From the NCBI RefSeq assembly GCF_015265455.1, contig NZ_CP054492.1, positions 1,736,001 through 1,800,000 on the forward strand: DNA of 64,000 bases, written 5' to 3'. Shown here piece by piece: positions 18,497 through 28,667 of the stretch. How positions within the stretch are numbered: position 1 is the first letter of the stretch; every line of letters starts with the position of its first letter. Both the position numbers and the translations under genes were made by a program. Below the pieces are notes generated by a model. The model was given only the letters and a program-made list of their open reading frames with translations. It searched no databases and was not told where the DNA came from. The stretch comes from Candidatus Sulfurimonas baltica. GTDB taxonomy: Bacteria > Campylobacterota > Campylobacteria > Campylobacterales > Sulfurimonadaceae.

Positions 18497-20653
18497 TTAA
18501 TTTCTATATGCATCATCTGTTCGTATAAGATGTATAACTTTTATTTTTTGTTCCATTTTAGCACGAAGGGAATTAATATCCGATTCTTTTGACTCAAAGC
18601 CAAGCTCACAATATCTTGTTGATTCACTTTTATTTTTTCCAAGTTCAATTGAATTTATATCAATATTTAATTTTACCAAAAAATTTAAAAAATCTGCCAG
18701 AGTTCCTTTGCCGATATGAAGTGAAACAATCATATTGTAATTGTAAATATTTTGTTTTTCCCATTTTACGAACACCATTGGCACATGTTTATCTATATCT
18801 TTAATCGCACTTTTACACATTTTATGATGAACATGAACTTTGCCTTTTTCTAAAAGTGCAACTATTTCATCACCAGTTTTTGGATGACAGCAGTAATCAA
18901 ATACAACGTCACTTATGTTTGAGGTACTATATATTTCAATTCCTCTTGATATATACTGTTTTAATTTAAATCTATGAGAAGAGAGAAATCTTTTGAAACG
19001 ATTATTTTGACTTATATCCATTACAAACTTATGGATAACTTCACGAAAATGATCTATATCTGTGGGAATTGCAGCTTTTTTTTCACTGCTGTGCGTCTCT
19101 AGCCACTCAAGAACTCTTGAAGTGTTCAAATTCATTGCAGTTGCTAAGATATTTACACTTGATTTTGCATTAATCTCTCTCACTCTTAAATTACAGTTTT
19201 GCCTCATACTTGCTTTGGCTTTAGATGTTTTTACGGCATCTATCCAACTACATCTTGTGATAGGGTTTTCACTCATTTCTATTTTAACGATATCACCATT
19301 ATGCAATTCACTTAAAAGTGGAGCTTTTGTTTTATTTATAAGAGCTGACTTTGCATGGTCCCCAACATAAGTGTGAACAACATAAGCAAAATCAAGAACA
19401 ATTGCTCCACGAGGAAGCATAAAAGCTTGACCAGTTGGAGAAAATACGGATATATCATCACTATATAAGTCATTTTTAATTAAATCATAAAAATCTTCCA
19501 CTGACTCATTTTGATAACCCAAATTATTTAACCAGTCCAATTTAATACTATTATTTCCGCCACTCTTATATTTCCAATGAGCGGCAACACCAAGTTCTGC
19601 AGTATTATGCATATCATAAGTTCTAATTTGTACTTCAAAAATAGCAGTATTGTAAAAAACAGTGGTATGTATAGTTTGATAACCATTATCCTTAGCAACA
19701 GCTATGTAGTCTTTAAATCTTGAACTAAGAGGTTGAAAATGAAGATGAATCAGGCCTAAAATATTGTAGCATTTCACAGAATCTTTAGTTAATATTCTAA
19801 CAGCTAAAAGATCTAATACCTCCTCAATGCCTATACCTTTTCTTTGCATTTTCAGATATATAGAGTAGCGGTGTTTTACACGAGAAAGTATCTCAAAGTC
19901 ATCTTCAAAAAAACCATTTTGAACTAAAATTTTACTTATTGACTGTTTAAACTCATCTAATTTCATCTCAATTGCATGATAATTTGTATCAAGATAGTTA
20001 TCTATGTGGTGTTTTTCTTCTTTAAAAAGATATGAGAAGCTTAAATCTTCTAATATATTTTTCAAAAAAGATATACCCAAACGATGTGCAATTGGACCAT
20101 AAACAACAAGTGTTTCTTCGGCTATACGTTTTTGTTTATGCTCTGGAAGGGCATCAAGAGTTAGCATATTATGTAATCTATCACAAAGTTTTACAACTAG
20201 CACTCTAACGTCTTCTGTACTTGCTAAAAGCATCTTTCTAAAAGAAAGAGCAGATACAACTAATCGTTCATTTGAATTTGACGGAATAAGCTCAGAGTCC
20301 CGAATGGTATCTATTTTTGTAAGGCCTTCAACTAAGTGCGCTACATCATCACCAAAAAGCTCTTTAATTTCATCAATAGAAACTTCTGTATCTTCAACAA
20401 TATCATGGAGAAGTGCTGCTATAGTCATAGCTTCATCATCAGTTATTGAGGCGACAATACTTGCTACTAAAATTGGATGAATTATGTAAGGCTGACCACT
20501 TTTTCTGAGCTGATCTGTGTGGGCTTTTTTTGAGTACTCTAACGCATTGTGAAGAGCATCGCTTGGGGTTATTTGTGAAAAAAGGTAAGTTATAGCCGAG
20601 TCAACATCATGTATATGTTTAACTTTTTCGATATTGACTTGACTCAAACTCAA
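18497..20653 (-). CDS. spoT: Bifunctional (p)ppGpp synthetase/hydrolase (RelA/SpoT homologue)
   Basis: Controls the stringent response. The 718-residue protein has the N-terminal HD hydrolase (GQPYIIHPILVAS, ALLHDIVEDTEVS with HD and ED intact), then the synthetase domain (RVKHRYSIYLKMQRKG, SRFKDYIAVAKDNGYQTIHT), TGS domain (about 395-455, VFSPTGQAFMLPRGAIVLDFAY), zinc-finger/helical region and a C-terminal ACT domain. The RFKD signature is the RXKD type of bifunctional enzymes rather than the EXDD of RelA. Both activities are expected. Campylobacterota usually have only this one long RSH. Sits between rpoZ (4-base gap) and tyrS. Confidence 0.95.
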   Translation of the reverse strand: MSLSQVNIEKVKHIHDVDSAITYLFSQITPSDALHNALEYSKKAHTDQLRKSGQPYIIHPILVASIVASITDDEAMTIAALLHDIVEDTEVSIDEIKELFGDDVAHLVEGLTKIDTIRDSELIPSNSNERLVVSALSFRKMLLASTEDVRVLVVKLCDRLHNMLTLDALPEHKQKRIAEETLVVYGPIAHRLGISFLKNILEDLSFSYLFKEEKHHIDNYLDTNYHAIEMKLDEFKQSISKILVQNGFFEDDFEILSRVKHRYSIYLKMQRKGIGIEEVLDLLAVRILTKDSVKCYNILGLIHLHFQPLSSRFKDYIAVAKDNGYQTIHTTVFYNTAIFEVQIRTYDMHNTAELGVAAHWKYKSGGNNSIKLDWLNNLGYQNESVEDFYDLIKNDLYSDDISVFSPTGQAFMLPRGAIVLDFAYVVHTYVGDHAKSALINKTKAPLLSELHNGDIVKIEMSENPITRCSWIDAVKTSKAKASMRQNCNLRVREINAKSSVNILATAMNLNTSRVLEWLETHSSEKKAAIPTDIDHFREVIHKFVMDISQNNRFKRFLSSHRFKLKQYISRGIEIYSTSNISDVVFDYCCHPKTGDEIVALLEKGKVHVHHKMCKSAIKDIDKHVPMVFVKWEKQNIYNYNMIVSLHIGKGTLADFLNFLVKLNIDINSIELGKNKSESTRYCELGFESKESDINSLRAKMEQKIKVIHLIRTDDAYRN

Positions 20654-20657
20654 AGTA

Positions 20658-20876
20658 TTATTTCTCTATGTCAACAAAGCCTTTAATTATTATAAGGCCC
20701 TCAGCAATTTCCATTAAAGCTAAATCTGCTGCTTTTATATTTTTTGAAACACTAAGTTTACTAGTCGCACCGTTTAAAAGCTGATCTGTTCTTTTTGCTA
20801 CAGCTAAGGCTATTTGGTAACGATCCATATTTGGGTTGTTGTCTAAAATTTTCGCTGTTAATTCTTCTACTTTCAT
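20658..20876 (-). CDS. rpoZ: RNA polymerase omega subunit
   Basis: 72-residue subunit that stabilises the beta' subunit. The sequence MKVEELTAKILDNNPNMDRYQIALAVAKRTDQLL matches the N-terminal omega core, and KAADLALMEIAEGLI the C-terminal helix. The upstream AAGGAAAAAG provides a ribosome-binding site, and the gene is four bases from spoT, an ordering seen widely in bacteria. Confidence 0.93.
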   Translation of the reverse strand: MKVEELTAKILDNNPNMDRYQIALAVAKRTDQLLNGATSKLSVSKNIKAADLALMEIAEGLIIIKGFVDIEK

Positions 20877-20891
20877 TCTTTTTCCTTAAAT

Positions 20892-21611
<720 letters not shown>

Positions 21612-21756
21612 TTATATAAAATCCGCGAAGTATACTTAACAATGGCTTTGATATTGCTTTGAATATATTGCAGTGAAATAAAAGATAAAGTTTTATAGAA
21701 ACTCACATGTAGGACTTGGTTCTATAGTATTATCAATGTTTTAAGTTCAATAGGAA

Positions 21757-21762
21757 TATAAT
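21757..21762 (+). promoter_or_regulatory. Putative -10 element for bacteriohemerythrin
   Basis: TATAAT in GGAATATAATAGC, 43 bases before the start of the hemerythrin gene, followed by AAGGGG as ribosome-binding site. The rest of the 202-base gap between pyrH and this gene shows no further structure that I can recognise. Confidence 0.5.
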
Positions 21763-21804
21763 AGCTTCACTAAATATTCTAAGTGACAAAAAGGGGCTTT
21801 ATAT

Positions 21805-22251
21805 ATGTCATCTGATACAAAAATACAATGGGACGATTCTTATTCCATTGATGTAGACACAATTGACAACCAACATAAAAATTTGTTTGCATTAGTAAAT
21901 AAGCTATATGACCTAGATGAAATAAAAAACACAAAAGATGATCTTAAAAAAATTTTATATGAGTTTAATGATTATATAAATGTTCATTTTGCAGCTGAGG
22001 AGAAGTATATGTCTTATATTGGCTTTCCTGAACTAGAGCAGCAAAAAGAGACACATGAAAGCTTTAGAAAACTTTTGATTGAGATTATTAGCACCCCTGC
22101 AAAACTTGAAATTATCAAGACTAAAATGCGAGTATTTGCAAAACGTGCTCTTATTGATCATATATCAAATGAAGATGTTAAAATAAAACAATTTAAACAA
22201 CAAAAACAAGAATCCGAAGAGAAAGAAAAGATAGATAAATCGGAAGTTTAA
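21805..22251 (+). CDS. Bacteriohemerythrin
   Basis: 148-residue non-heme di-iron protein that binds O2 (or NO). The hemerythrin ligand pattern is present: WDDSYSIDVDTIDNQHKNLF (first His near 24), HFAAEEKYM (His and Glu), KETHESF (His) and the final LIDHISNEDVKIK (His and Asp). A lysine- and glutamate-rich tail follows. It could supply or buffer O2, or bind NO, next to the nor locus. It is transcribed alone toward the convergent Rrf2 gene. Confidence 0.9.
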   Translation: MSSDTKIQWDDSYSIDVDTIDNQHKNLFALVNKLYDLDEIKNTKDDLKKILYEFNDYINVHFAAEEKYMSYIGFPELEQQKETHESFRKLLIEIISTPAKLEIIKTKMRVFAKRALIDHISNEDVKIKQFKQQKQESEEKEKIDKSEV

Positions 22252-22279
22252 ATTTATAAAAATTTTATATTATCTTTTA

Positions 22280-22693
22280 TTATAATTTGAAATTTTCACC
22301 TTTAATACTTTCTAGTGTACTATTTTCAAACATTTTCTTTATCAGTTTCTTGGGTTCTGCCCACTGATCATGCAAAGAGCATCTATTTTTTCCATCACAC
22401 ATGCCAATACCAAGTAAACATTGTTGATTATTGATTTGTTCGTTGAATTCATTTAAAATATCAATCACACTTATGTTTGATGCAGGTTTAGCCAACTTAT
22501 AACCGCCCTCTCTTCCCTGTACAGATATAATAAATTCTGCTTTTACCAATTGAGTCATAATTTTTGTCAAAAACTTATATGGAATATCAAGCATTTGTGA
22601 CAACTCTTTTGCACTGCAAAGCTTAGTGTCATTTATATTGGCAATATAACTCAAGACTCTAATTGCATATTGAGATGTATTACTTAATTGCAT
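22280..22693 (-). CDS. Rrf2 family Fe-S transcriptional regulator (NsrR-like), probable nor regulator
   Basis: 137-residue Rrf2 protein. The N-terminal winged helix (SQYAIRVLSYIA, SAKELSQMLDIPYKFLTKIMTQLVKAEFI, wing GREGGYKLAKP) is followed by three cysteines in CLLGIGMCDGKNRCSLH (C-x6-C-x5-C), nearly the spacing of the Fe-S ligands in NsrR and IscR. It is divergent from norCBDQ, and two copies of a dyad lie between them, so I infer an NO- or redox-responsive repressor of norC and of itself. The start has GGGGAG seven bases upstream. Confidence 0.85.
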   Translation of the reverse strand: MQLSNTSQYAIRVLSYIANINDTKLCSAKELSQMLDIPYKFLTKIMTQLVKAEFIISVQGREGGYKLAKPASNISVIDILNEFNEQINNQQCLLGIGMCDGKNRCSLHDQWAEPKKLIKKMFENSTLESIKGENFKL

Positions 22694-22714
22694 ATTCTCC
22701 CCTTTGAATTTAAC

Positions 22715-22720
22715 ATTATA
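22715..22720 (-). promoter_or_regulatory. Putative -10 element for the Rrf2 (NsrR-like) gene
   Basis: TATAAT on the minus strand (in TTTAGTATAATGTTAA), 22 bases upstream of the regulator start. The first dyad operator (22745-22768) lies just upstream, over the presumed -35 region, compatible with autoregulation. Confidence 0.5.
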
Positions 22721-22744
22721 TACTAAATATCTATTAATACATTT

Positions 22745-22768
22745 AAATACTACTAAAAGGTAGAATTA
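22745..22768. promoter_or_regulatory. Operator-like dyad, copy 1
   Basis: AAATACTAC-TAAAAG-GTAGAATTA: two nine-base arms with seven of nine positions symmetric, around a six-base spacer. It repeats the sequence found 45 bases downstream and lies in the divergent regulator/norC promoter region. Likely binding site for the adjacent Rrf2 protein (inference). Confidence 0.65.
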
Positions 22769-22780
22769 ATATTTTCTTGC

Positions 22781-22786
22781 TACAAT
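22781..22786 (+). promoter_or_regulatory. Putative -10 element for norC
   Basis: TACAAT (five of six to consensus) lies between the two dyads. The start point it implies, about 22793, would fall inside the second dyad, giving a classic repression arrangement. TAGAAT inside the second dyad is an alternative. Confidence 0.35.
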
Positions 22787-22789
22787 TTC

Positions 22790-22813
22790 AAATACTACTT
22801 AGTGGTAGAATTT
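22790..22813. promoter_or_regulatory. Operator-like dyad, copy 2
   Basis: AAATACTAC-TTAGTG-GTAGAATTT: arms symmetric at eight of nine positions. It ends 15 bases before the norC start, directly before the ribosome-binding site, so protein binding here would block norC transcription. Confidence 0.7.
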
Positions 22814-22828
22814 ATAAGGAGAGTTATT

Positions 22829-23275
22829 ATGAGTGAACGTATTACTAAAAATATGGCTAGAAATATTTACTTTGGCGGAAGTCTTTTTGCTATTTTATTA
22901 TTTGCCGGTCTTACTGTGGATACTGTGCAAAAGATCCCAAAACTGACTAACAGTGACAAAATCACCGAGTCTGTTGCCCGCGGAAAGAATTTGTGGGAAG
23001 TTAACAACTGTGTGGGATGTCATACAATTATGGGAGAAGGCGCTTACTATGCACCGGAACTTGCTAATGTATTTGACAGAAGAGGCCTAAAAAATGAAGA
23101 AGTTTTTAAATCATATATGATTGGCTGGATGGCTGCACAGCCGCTAAGTGAGCCAGGCAGAAGAAAAATGCCTCAATTTAACTTAAGTGAAGAAGAAGTA
23201 AATAATATTTCTGACTTTTTAATCTGGACATCTCGTATTGACGATAACGAATGGCCACCAAACATCGAAGGATAA
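22829..23275 (+). CDS. norC: Nitric oxide reductase subunit C (cytochrome c)
   Basis: Membrane-anchored cytochrome c that delivers electrons to NorB. About 148 residues: one N-terminal transmembrane anchor (NIYFGGSLFAILLFAGLTV) and a periplasmic heme domain with CVGCH followed by TIMGEGAYYAPELANV, the NorC signature, and a C-terminal Met in RRKMPQF as axial ligand. I chose the ATG with AGGAGAG eight bases upstream (MSERITKNMARN); an earlier in-frame GTG/ATG would run through the operator. It is the first gene of norC-norB-norD-norQ. Confidence 0.95.
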   Translation: MSERITKNMARNIYFGGSLFAILLFAGLTVDTVQKIPKLTNSDKITESVARGKNLWEVNNCVGCHTIMGEGAYYAPELANVFDRRGLKNEEVFKSYMIGWMAAQPLSEPGRRKMPQFNLSEEEVNNISDFLIWTSRIDDNEWPPNIEG

Positions 23276-24664
<1,389 letters not shown>

Positions 24665-24673
24665 GAAAAACAT

Positions 24674-26398
24674 ATGGAAGAGAGCATTGGTAAGGTTTGG
24701 AACAAATTTTTAAATAAAAAAACAAGTAAGTCTCACAATGAGAGCCAAGTTTTTTTTACAGATAAAAGCAAATCTTTACAGATTTTTTATCACCTTTTAG
24801 GTGGTGAAAAAGGCAAAGATTTGAAAGTTACCGATAAGCGTTTTATAGATACCTCACGTTCATTTTTAGAAAAAATATCGGGTGCTGGTGACACTTTTTT
24901 TCTTGCTAATCAAGATGAAAAAGGTATTTACCTCCCTGCATCACTTGCCTATTTTCCGACAAAAGAGCAAAATGAGATGCTATATTTTTGGCTGATTGCT
25001 CAAGCTACAAAAGTAGATGCAAACGGAGGTTCTCATGAAGATAAAAATATAATTGCATCTCAAATTCTGCTAAAAAAATACCCCGGTTTTAAAAACTTTT
25101 ATGAGACAGCTACAGATTATCTCAACCTGAAATATGGTGAAACTTATCCATCTCCGATGTGGATATACCCATCTTTGTCTGGCAAAAACAAATACAGTGA
25201 TTTTGAGGATGAGGAAGAAGCTGTCAGAGGTGAAGAGAAGCCAAATAAGACAGATACTCTAAAGATGAAAAAACAGGCAAATCAGATAGATGACAAAAAA
25301 GAGACAGACGGTCTTTTAGCTTTTCTTCCTGATTCACTTATGAGCATTATGGAGCAGGTAAATGTAGATAGAAGCGAAGATGACAGTTTTGATGAAGATG
25401 CTCTTTACAATGCCGAAGATTTAGATGAAATAACTCTAGGTAGAAAAAAAGCAAATCTATCTGCAAGACTAAAGATGGACCTTGATTTAACGACAAACAG
25501 CAGTGAAGAGTACCCTCTTGGAAAAGGTCACTTTATTGATGAATGGGACTACTCTAAAGAAATTTATCTAAAAAACTATGTATGTATAAAACCTATAATC
25601 ACTACAAATATAGAACCGATTCCTTTACCTAAGCGTCTACAAAACATGGTAAAAAAGATTCAAAGCGAACTTGATTTAATGGAACTTGACCGTGTAAAAA
25701 ACAATAAATTGCCATATGGTGATGAGATAAATATAGATACATGGATTGACTACAAATGTCATCAAAACAAATCTGGACATCATCAAAAGTTTTATGAGAG
25801 TTTTGTTAAAAAAACGCGTGACATGTCAACTCTGATTCTGGCAGATATTTCACTCTCTACTGAAGCTGGAATCACTCAAGAGATTCGTATTATTGACATG
25901 ATTAAAGATGGACTAATGGTCTTTTCGGAGTCCCTTGAAAGATTGCAGGACAGGTTTGCTATATATGCCTTTTCATCTATTAAAAATAAAAATGTGCGTT
26001 TTCATATTATAAAAAATTTTAAAGAGAAGTACTCTAACTTAATACGCGGAAGAATAGATAGCATTAAACCAGGCTACTACACAAGGTTGGGTGCTGCAAT
26101 TAGAGAGAGCGGAAAAATTTTAAACAAACAACAGAGTCAAAACAAACTTCTGCTTATTATCAGTGACGGTAAACCAAATGATGTAGACAGATATGATGGA
26201 AGATATGGGATAGAAGACACTAAAAAAGCTATACAAGAGGTTAGAAAACTTGGTATCACCCCTTTTTGTATTACTATTGATTTAGAGGCAAAAGATTATC
26301 TCTCATACCTCTTTGGAAAAAATGGCTATGTTGTAGTCAGAGACAGCAAAAAGTTACCTAAAGTACTACCTGAAATTTATATGAACTTAACAAAATAA
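24674..26398 (+). CDS. norD: NorD-like VWA-domain protein for nitric oxide reductase maturation
   Basis: 574-residue cytoplasmic protein. The C-terminal ~200 residues form a von Willebrand A domain with a MIDAS-like motif (LILADISLSTEAG; later RLGAAIRES and LLIISDGKPND). The N-terminal part is unfamiliar and acidic in the middle (about 175-260). In NorD proteins the VWA domain pairs with the NorQ AAA+ ATPase to activate the reductase, probably by metal insertion into NorB. The DISLS motif replaces the canonical DxSxS only in small side-chain detail. Gene order norC-B-D-Q, ten bases from norB and eight from norQ. Confidence 0.88.
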   Translation: MEESIGKVWNKFLNKKTSKSHNESQVFFTDKSKSLQIFYHLLGGEKGKDLKVTDKRFIDTSRSFLEKISGAGDTFFLANQDEKGIYLPASLAYFPTKEQNEMLYFWLIAQATKVDANGGSHEDKNIIASQILLKKYPGFKNFYETATDYLNLKYGETYPSPMWIYPSLSGKNKYSDFEDEEEAVRGEEKPNKTDTLKMKKQANQIDDKKETDGLLAFLPDSLMSIMEQVNVDRSEDDSFDEDALYNAEDLDEITLGRKKANLSARLKMDLDLTTNSSEEYPLGKGHFIDEWDYSKEIYLKNYVCIKPIITTNIEPIPLPKRLQNMVKKIQSELDLMELDRVKNNKLPYGDEINIDTWIDYKCHQNKSGHHQKFYESFVKKTRDMSTLILADISLSTEAGITQEIRIIDMIKDGLMVFSESLERLQDRFAIYAFSSIKNKNVRFHIIKNFKEKYSNLIRGRIDSIKPGYYTRLGAAIRESGKILNKQQSQNKLLLIISDGKPNDVDRYDGRYGIEDTKKAIQEVRKLGITPFCITIDLEAKDYLSYLFGKNGYVVVRDSKKLPKVLPEIYMNLTK

Positions 26399-26406
26399 GG
26401 AAAAAA

Positions 26407-27198
26407 ATGTCAAATATATATTATTTATCACAAGCAAATGAAGTTGAACTTTTTGAAGCAGCATGTGAAATGAACCTGCCTATACTAATAAAAGGGCCTA
26501 CCGGCTGCGGTAAGACAAGATTTATAGAGGCGATGGGTGAAAAGCTGAATCGCAAAGTCTATACGGTAGTATGCCACGATGACTTAAGCGCTGCCGATTT
26601 AGTCGGTCGCCATCTTATAGATGAAAATGGAACTTATTGGCAAGACGGACCTCTTACAAAAGCAGTTCGAGAAGGTGGGATTTGCTATCTTGACGAGATA
26701 ATCGAGGCAAGAAAAGATACGACTGTCGTTCTTCACTCTCTTGCTGATTACAGAAGAGTCTTACCAATAGACAGAACCGGAGAGATGATTGAAGCTCACC
26801 CTGACTTTATGCTTGTTGTTTCATATAATCCAGGTTATCAAAATGTACTCAAAGGGATGAAGCCAAGTACAAAACAGCGTTTTATCTCACTAAGTTTTGA
26901 TTACCCTAAAGCTGATGTTGAAAAAGAGATAATTATCAAAGAGAGTGGAGTAGATGCAGATGTGGCGCAAAAACTTGTAAATATAGCAGGGGAGATTAGA
27001 CAACTTAGTGATAACGAGATTCAAGAAGCAGTTTCTACAAGGCTATTAATCTATGCAGCTAAACTTATTACCAAAGGTTTTAACCCTTACGATGCATGTA
27101 TTCACTCAATAGTTGAATCACTAAGTGATGAAGATGAAGTACTAAAAGTTCTGGAAAAATTAATAGGACTTCACTTCACAAAAAAAGATTTAATCTAA
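26407..27198 (+). CDS. norQ: NorQ-like MoxR AAA+ ATPase
   Basis: 263-residue ATPase of the MoxR/CbbQ/NorQ family. Walker A is GPTGCGKTRF (near residue 30), Walker B is GICYLDEIIEARKD, and sensor-1 is LVVSYNPGYQ; the family signature SFDYPKADVEKEIIIKESG follows. It works with NorD to insert non-heme iron or otherwise mature NorB. Last gene of the nor operon; a 79-base gap without a clear terminator follows. Confidence 0.92.
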   Translation: MSNIYYLSQANEVELFEAACEMNLPILIKGPTGCGKTRFIEAMGEKLNRKVYTVVCHDDLSAADLVGRHLIDENGTYWQDGPLTKAVREGGICYLDEIIEARKDTTVVLHSLADYRRVLPIDRTGEMIEAHPDFMLVVSYNPGYQNVLKGMKPSTKQRFISLSFDYPKADVEKEIIIKESGVDADVAQKLVNIAGEIRQLSDNEIQEAVSTRLLIYAAKLITKGFNPYDACIHSIVESLSDEDEVLKVLEKLIGLHFTKKDLI

Positions 27199-27277
27199 AA
27201 CTCAAATTCTTGTTTCAATTAATACTAAAGTACCCTTATTTGATGTAAAATTCTATAAAATTTTATAATGAGCAAAT

Positions 27278-27856
27278 ATGAGCGAAATGAAAAGAGTAGA
27301 GTTCGGTGACCACTACAGAGATAAAAAGAATGCTGTATTCTTAGTTATATATGTAAATGAAATCTCACCGTGGAAGTACTTTAACGATGAGATTAAAAGC
27401 ATGAGATGTCCGGCAATAATCATGATAGACAGATGGGATGGACGAATGGGCTTTCCTGGTGGAACAGTTGATGAGGGCGAAGAGCTTTTGGATGCACTTG
27501 TAAGAGAGGTCAAAGAGGAGATAGGGATAAATGTAAAGCCAGACAAAGTCCGCCCTATTGCCTCACACGAGTGGAAGATAGCCACTCATCTTTACGGACT
27601 TGAAGTTCTAGAAGCTGAGTTTTTGCATATCTACTACCATATACTTAACAACTTTTCACGCTCTATTTTGCTTCATGCCTACGAAGAGGGTGATAAGTCA
27701 CACTTTCTATCTGAGATAACGGGCATAAAGATTATCCCTTTAGTCCAACATGCAGGCAAAGGGATAAACCACTTTTTAGAGAACTCTTTTGCTGGTTCTG
27801 CAAAAAAAGAGCTGCTTATTTTACTCGATGAAGTTTTTAATATCGAGGTCAAGTAA
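27278..27856 (+). CDS. Nudix hydrolase
   Basis: 192-residue Nudix protein. The complete Nudix box is present at about residues 62-85: GGTVDEGEELLDALVREVKEEIGI, that is G-x5-E-x7-REVxEExGI (positions 27461-27533). Overall sequence, including MGFPGG before the box and a long C-terminal part, is closer to NUDT16-like RNA/nucleotide hydrolases than to MutT, but the substrate cannot be deduced. The 3' end overlaps the convergent pirin gene by 36 bases. Confidence 0.85.
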   Translation: MSEMKRVEFGDHYRDKKNAVFLVIYVNEISPWKYFNDEIKSMRCPAIIMIDRWDGRMGFPGGTVDEGEELLDALVREVKEEIGINVKPDKVRPIASHEWKIATHLYGLEVLEAEFLHIYYHILNNFSRSILLHAYEEGDKSHFLSEITGIKIIPLVQHAGKGINHFLENSFAGSAKKELLILLDEVFNIEVK

Positions 27857-28531
27857 AAGTATATGAGCATTTTTGATTGCTTGTACATGTAGATTCTCAT
27901 CTTCTACTTTAGCAGCATCTCCTTGTGCGAAAACAATCCCATTTATTTTTGCACTCCCCTCCATAACTTTTACATAAAGCGCTCGACCTTTTGAAAGCTT
28001 AAACTCCAGATTTTTTCCATCATCTATCTCTGACGCATACATTGAGGCATCTTGGTAGATTTTTATTTTTGCACCACTCCCCTCAGGTCCAACTACATGT
28101 AGCCACTTGTTATGTCTATCTTTTAGTTCAAATTCTCTCGAGCCATACTGTGGATTCAGACCTTTTTCTTTTGGAATAATCCATGTCTGAATAAGATGAA
28201 GCTCTTGCTCTGCTGCATTTATCTCAGAATGGGTGATGCCTGTTCCGGCACTCATATACTGAACAGAGCCTCTACCAAGACTCTCCATGTGCCCCATAGA
28301 GTCCTGATGTGTAAGTTCACCTCTTAATACATAGGTAATAATCTCCATATCATTGTGAGGGTGTTCTCCAAACCCCTCATTTCCTTTTATAAGGTCATCA
28401 TTCATAACACGAAGAGGACCATAGTGAATGTTGTCAAAATCTCTATATTCAGCAAATGAGAAATGAAAACGGCTTTTTAACCAACCATGGTCTGCTAAAT
28501 ACAATGAGTTAAACGGTATATGTTCTATCAT
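27821..28531 (-). CDS. Pirin family bicupin protein
   Basis: 236-residue cytoplasmic bicupin of the pirin/YhhW family. The metal-binding motif is in the N-terminal cupin: GFGEHPHNDMEIITYVLRGELTHQDS (His-x-His) and GTGITHSEIN (His and Glu). The C-terminal cupin (about 130-230) has lost metal ligands, as usual. Some members degrade quercetin, others respond to redox; no specific role here. Ends 36 bases inside the convergent Nudix gene. Confidence 0.9.
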   Translation of the reverse strand: MIEHIPFNSLYLADHGWLKSRFHFSFAEYRDFDNIHYGPLRVMNDDLIKGNEGFGEHPHNDMEIITYVLRGELTHQDSMGHMESLGRGSVQYMSAGTGITHSEINAAEQELHLIQTWIIPKEKGLNPQYGSREFELKDRHNKWLHVVGPEGSGAKIKIYQDASMYASEIDDGKNLEFKLSKGRALYVKVMEGSAKINGIVFAQGDAAKVEDENLHVQAIKNAHILLLDLDIKNFIE

Positions 28532-28667
28532 TTTCTCACTCCTGCGTTTTAAAATATATTATTTTTCACATATTGTCATTATATGCTTTTAATGCCAATA
28601 GTTGATTAAGGGTAATGAAAATATAATGTCCTGTATAACTAAAATCTGATAGCAACATGGAGAGTTT

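Noticed and set aside
22802-22828. Upstream start for norC
   Set aside because: It runs through the operator dyad and lacks a ribosome-binding site, whereas AGGAGAG precedes the ATG at 22829.
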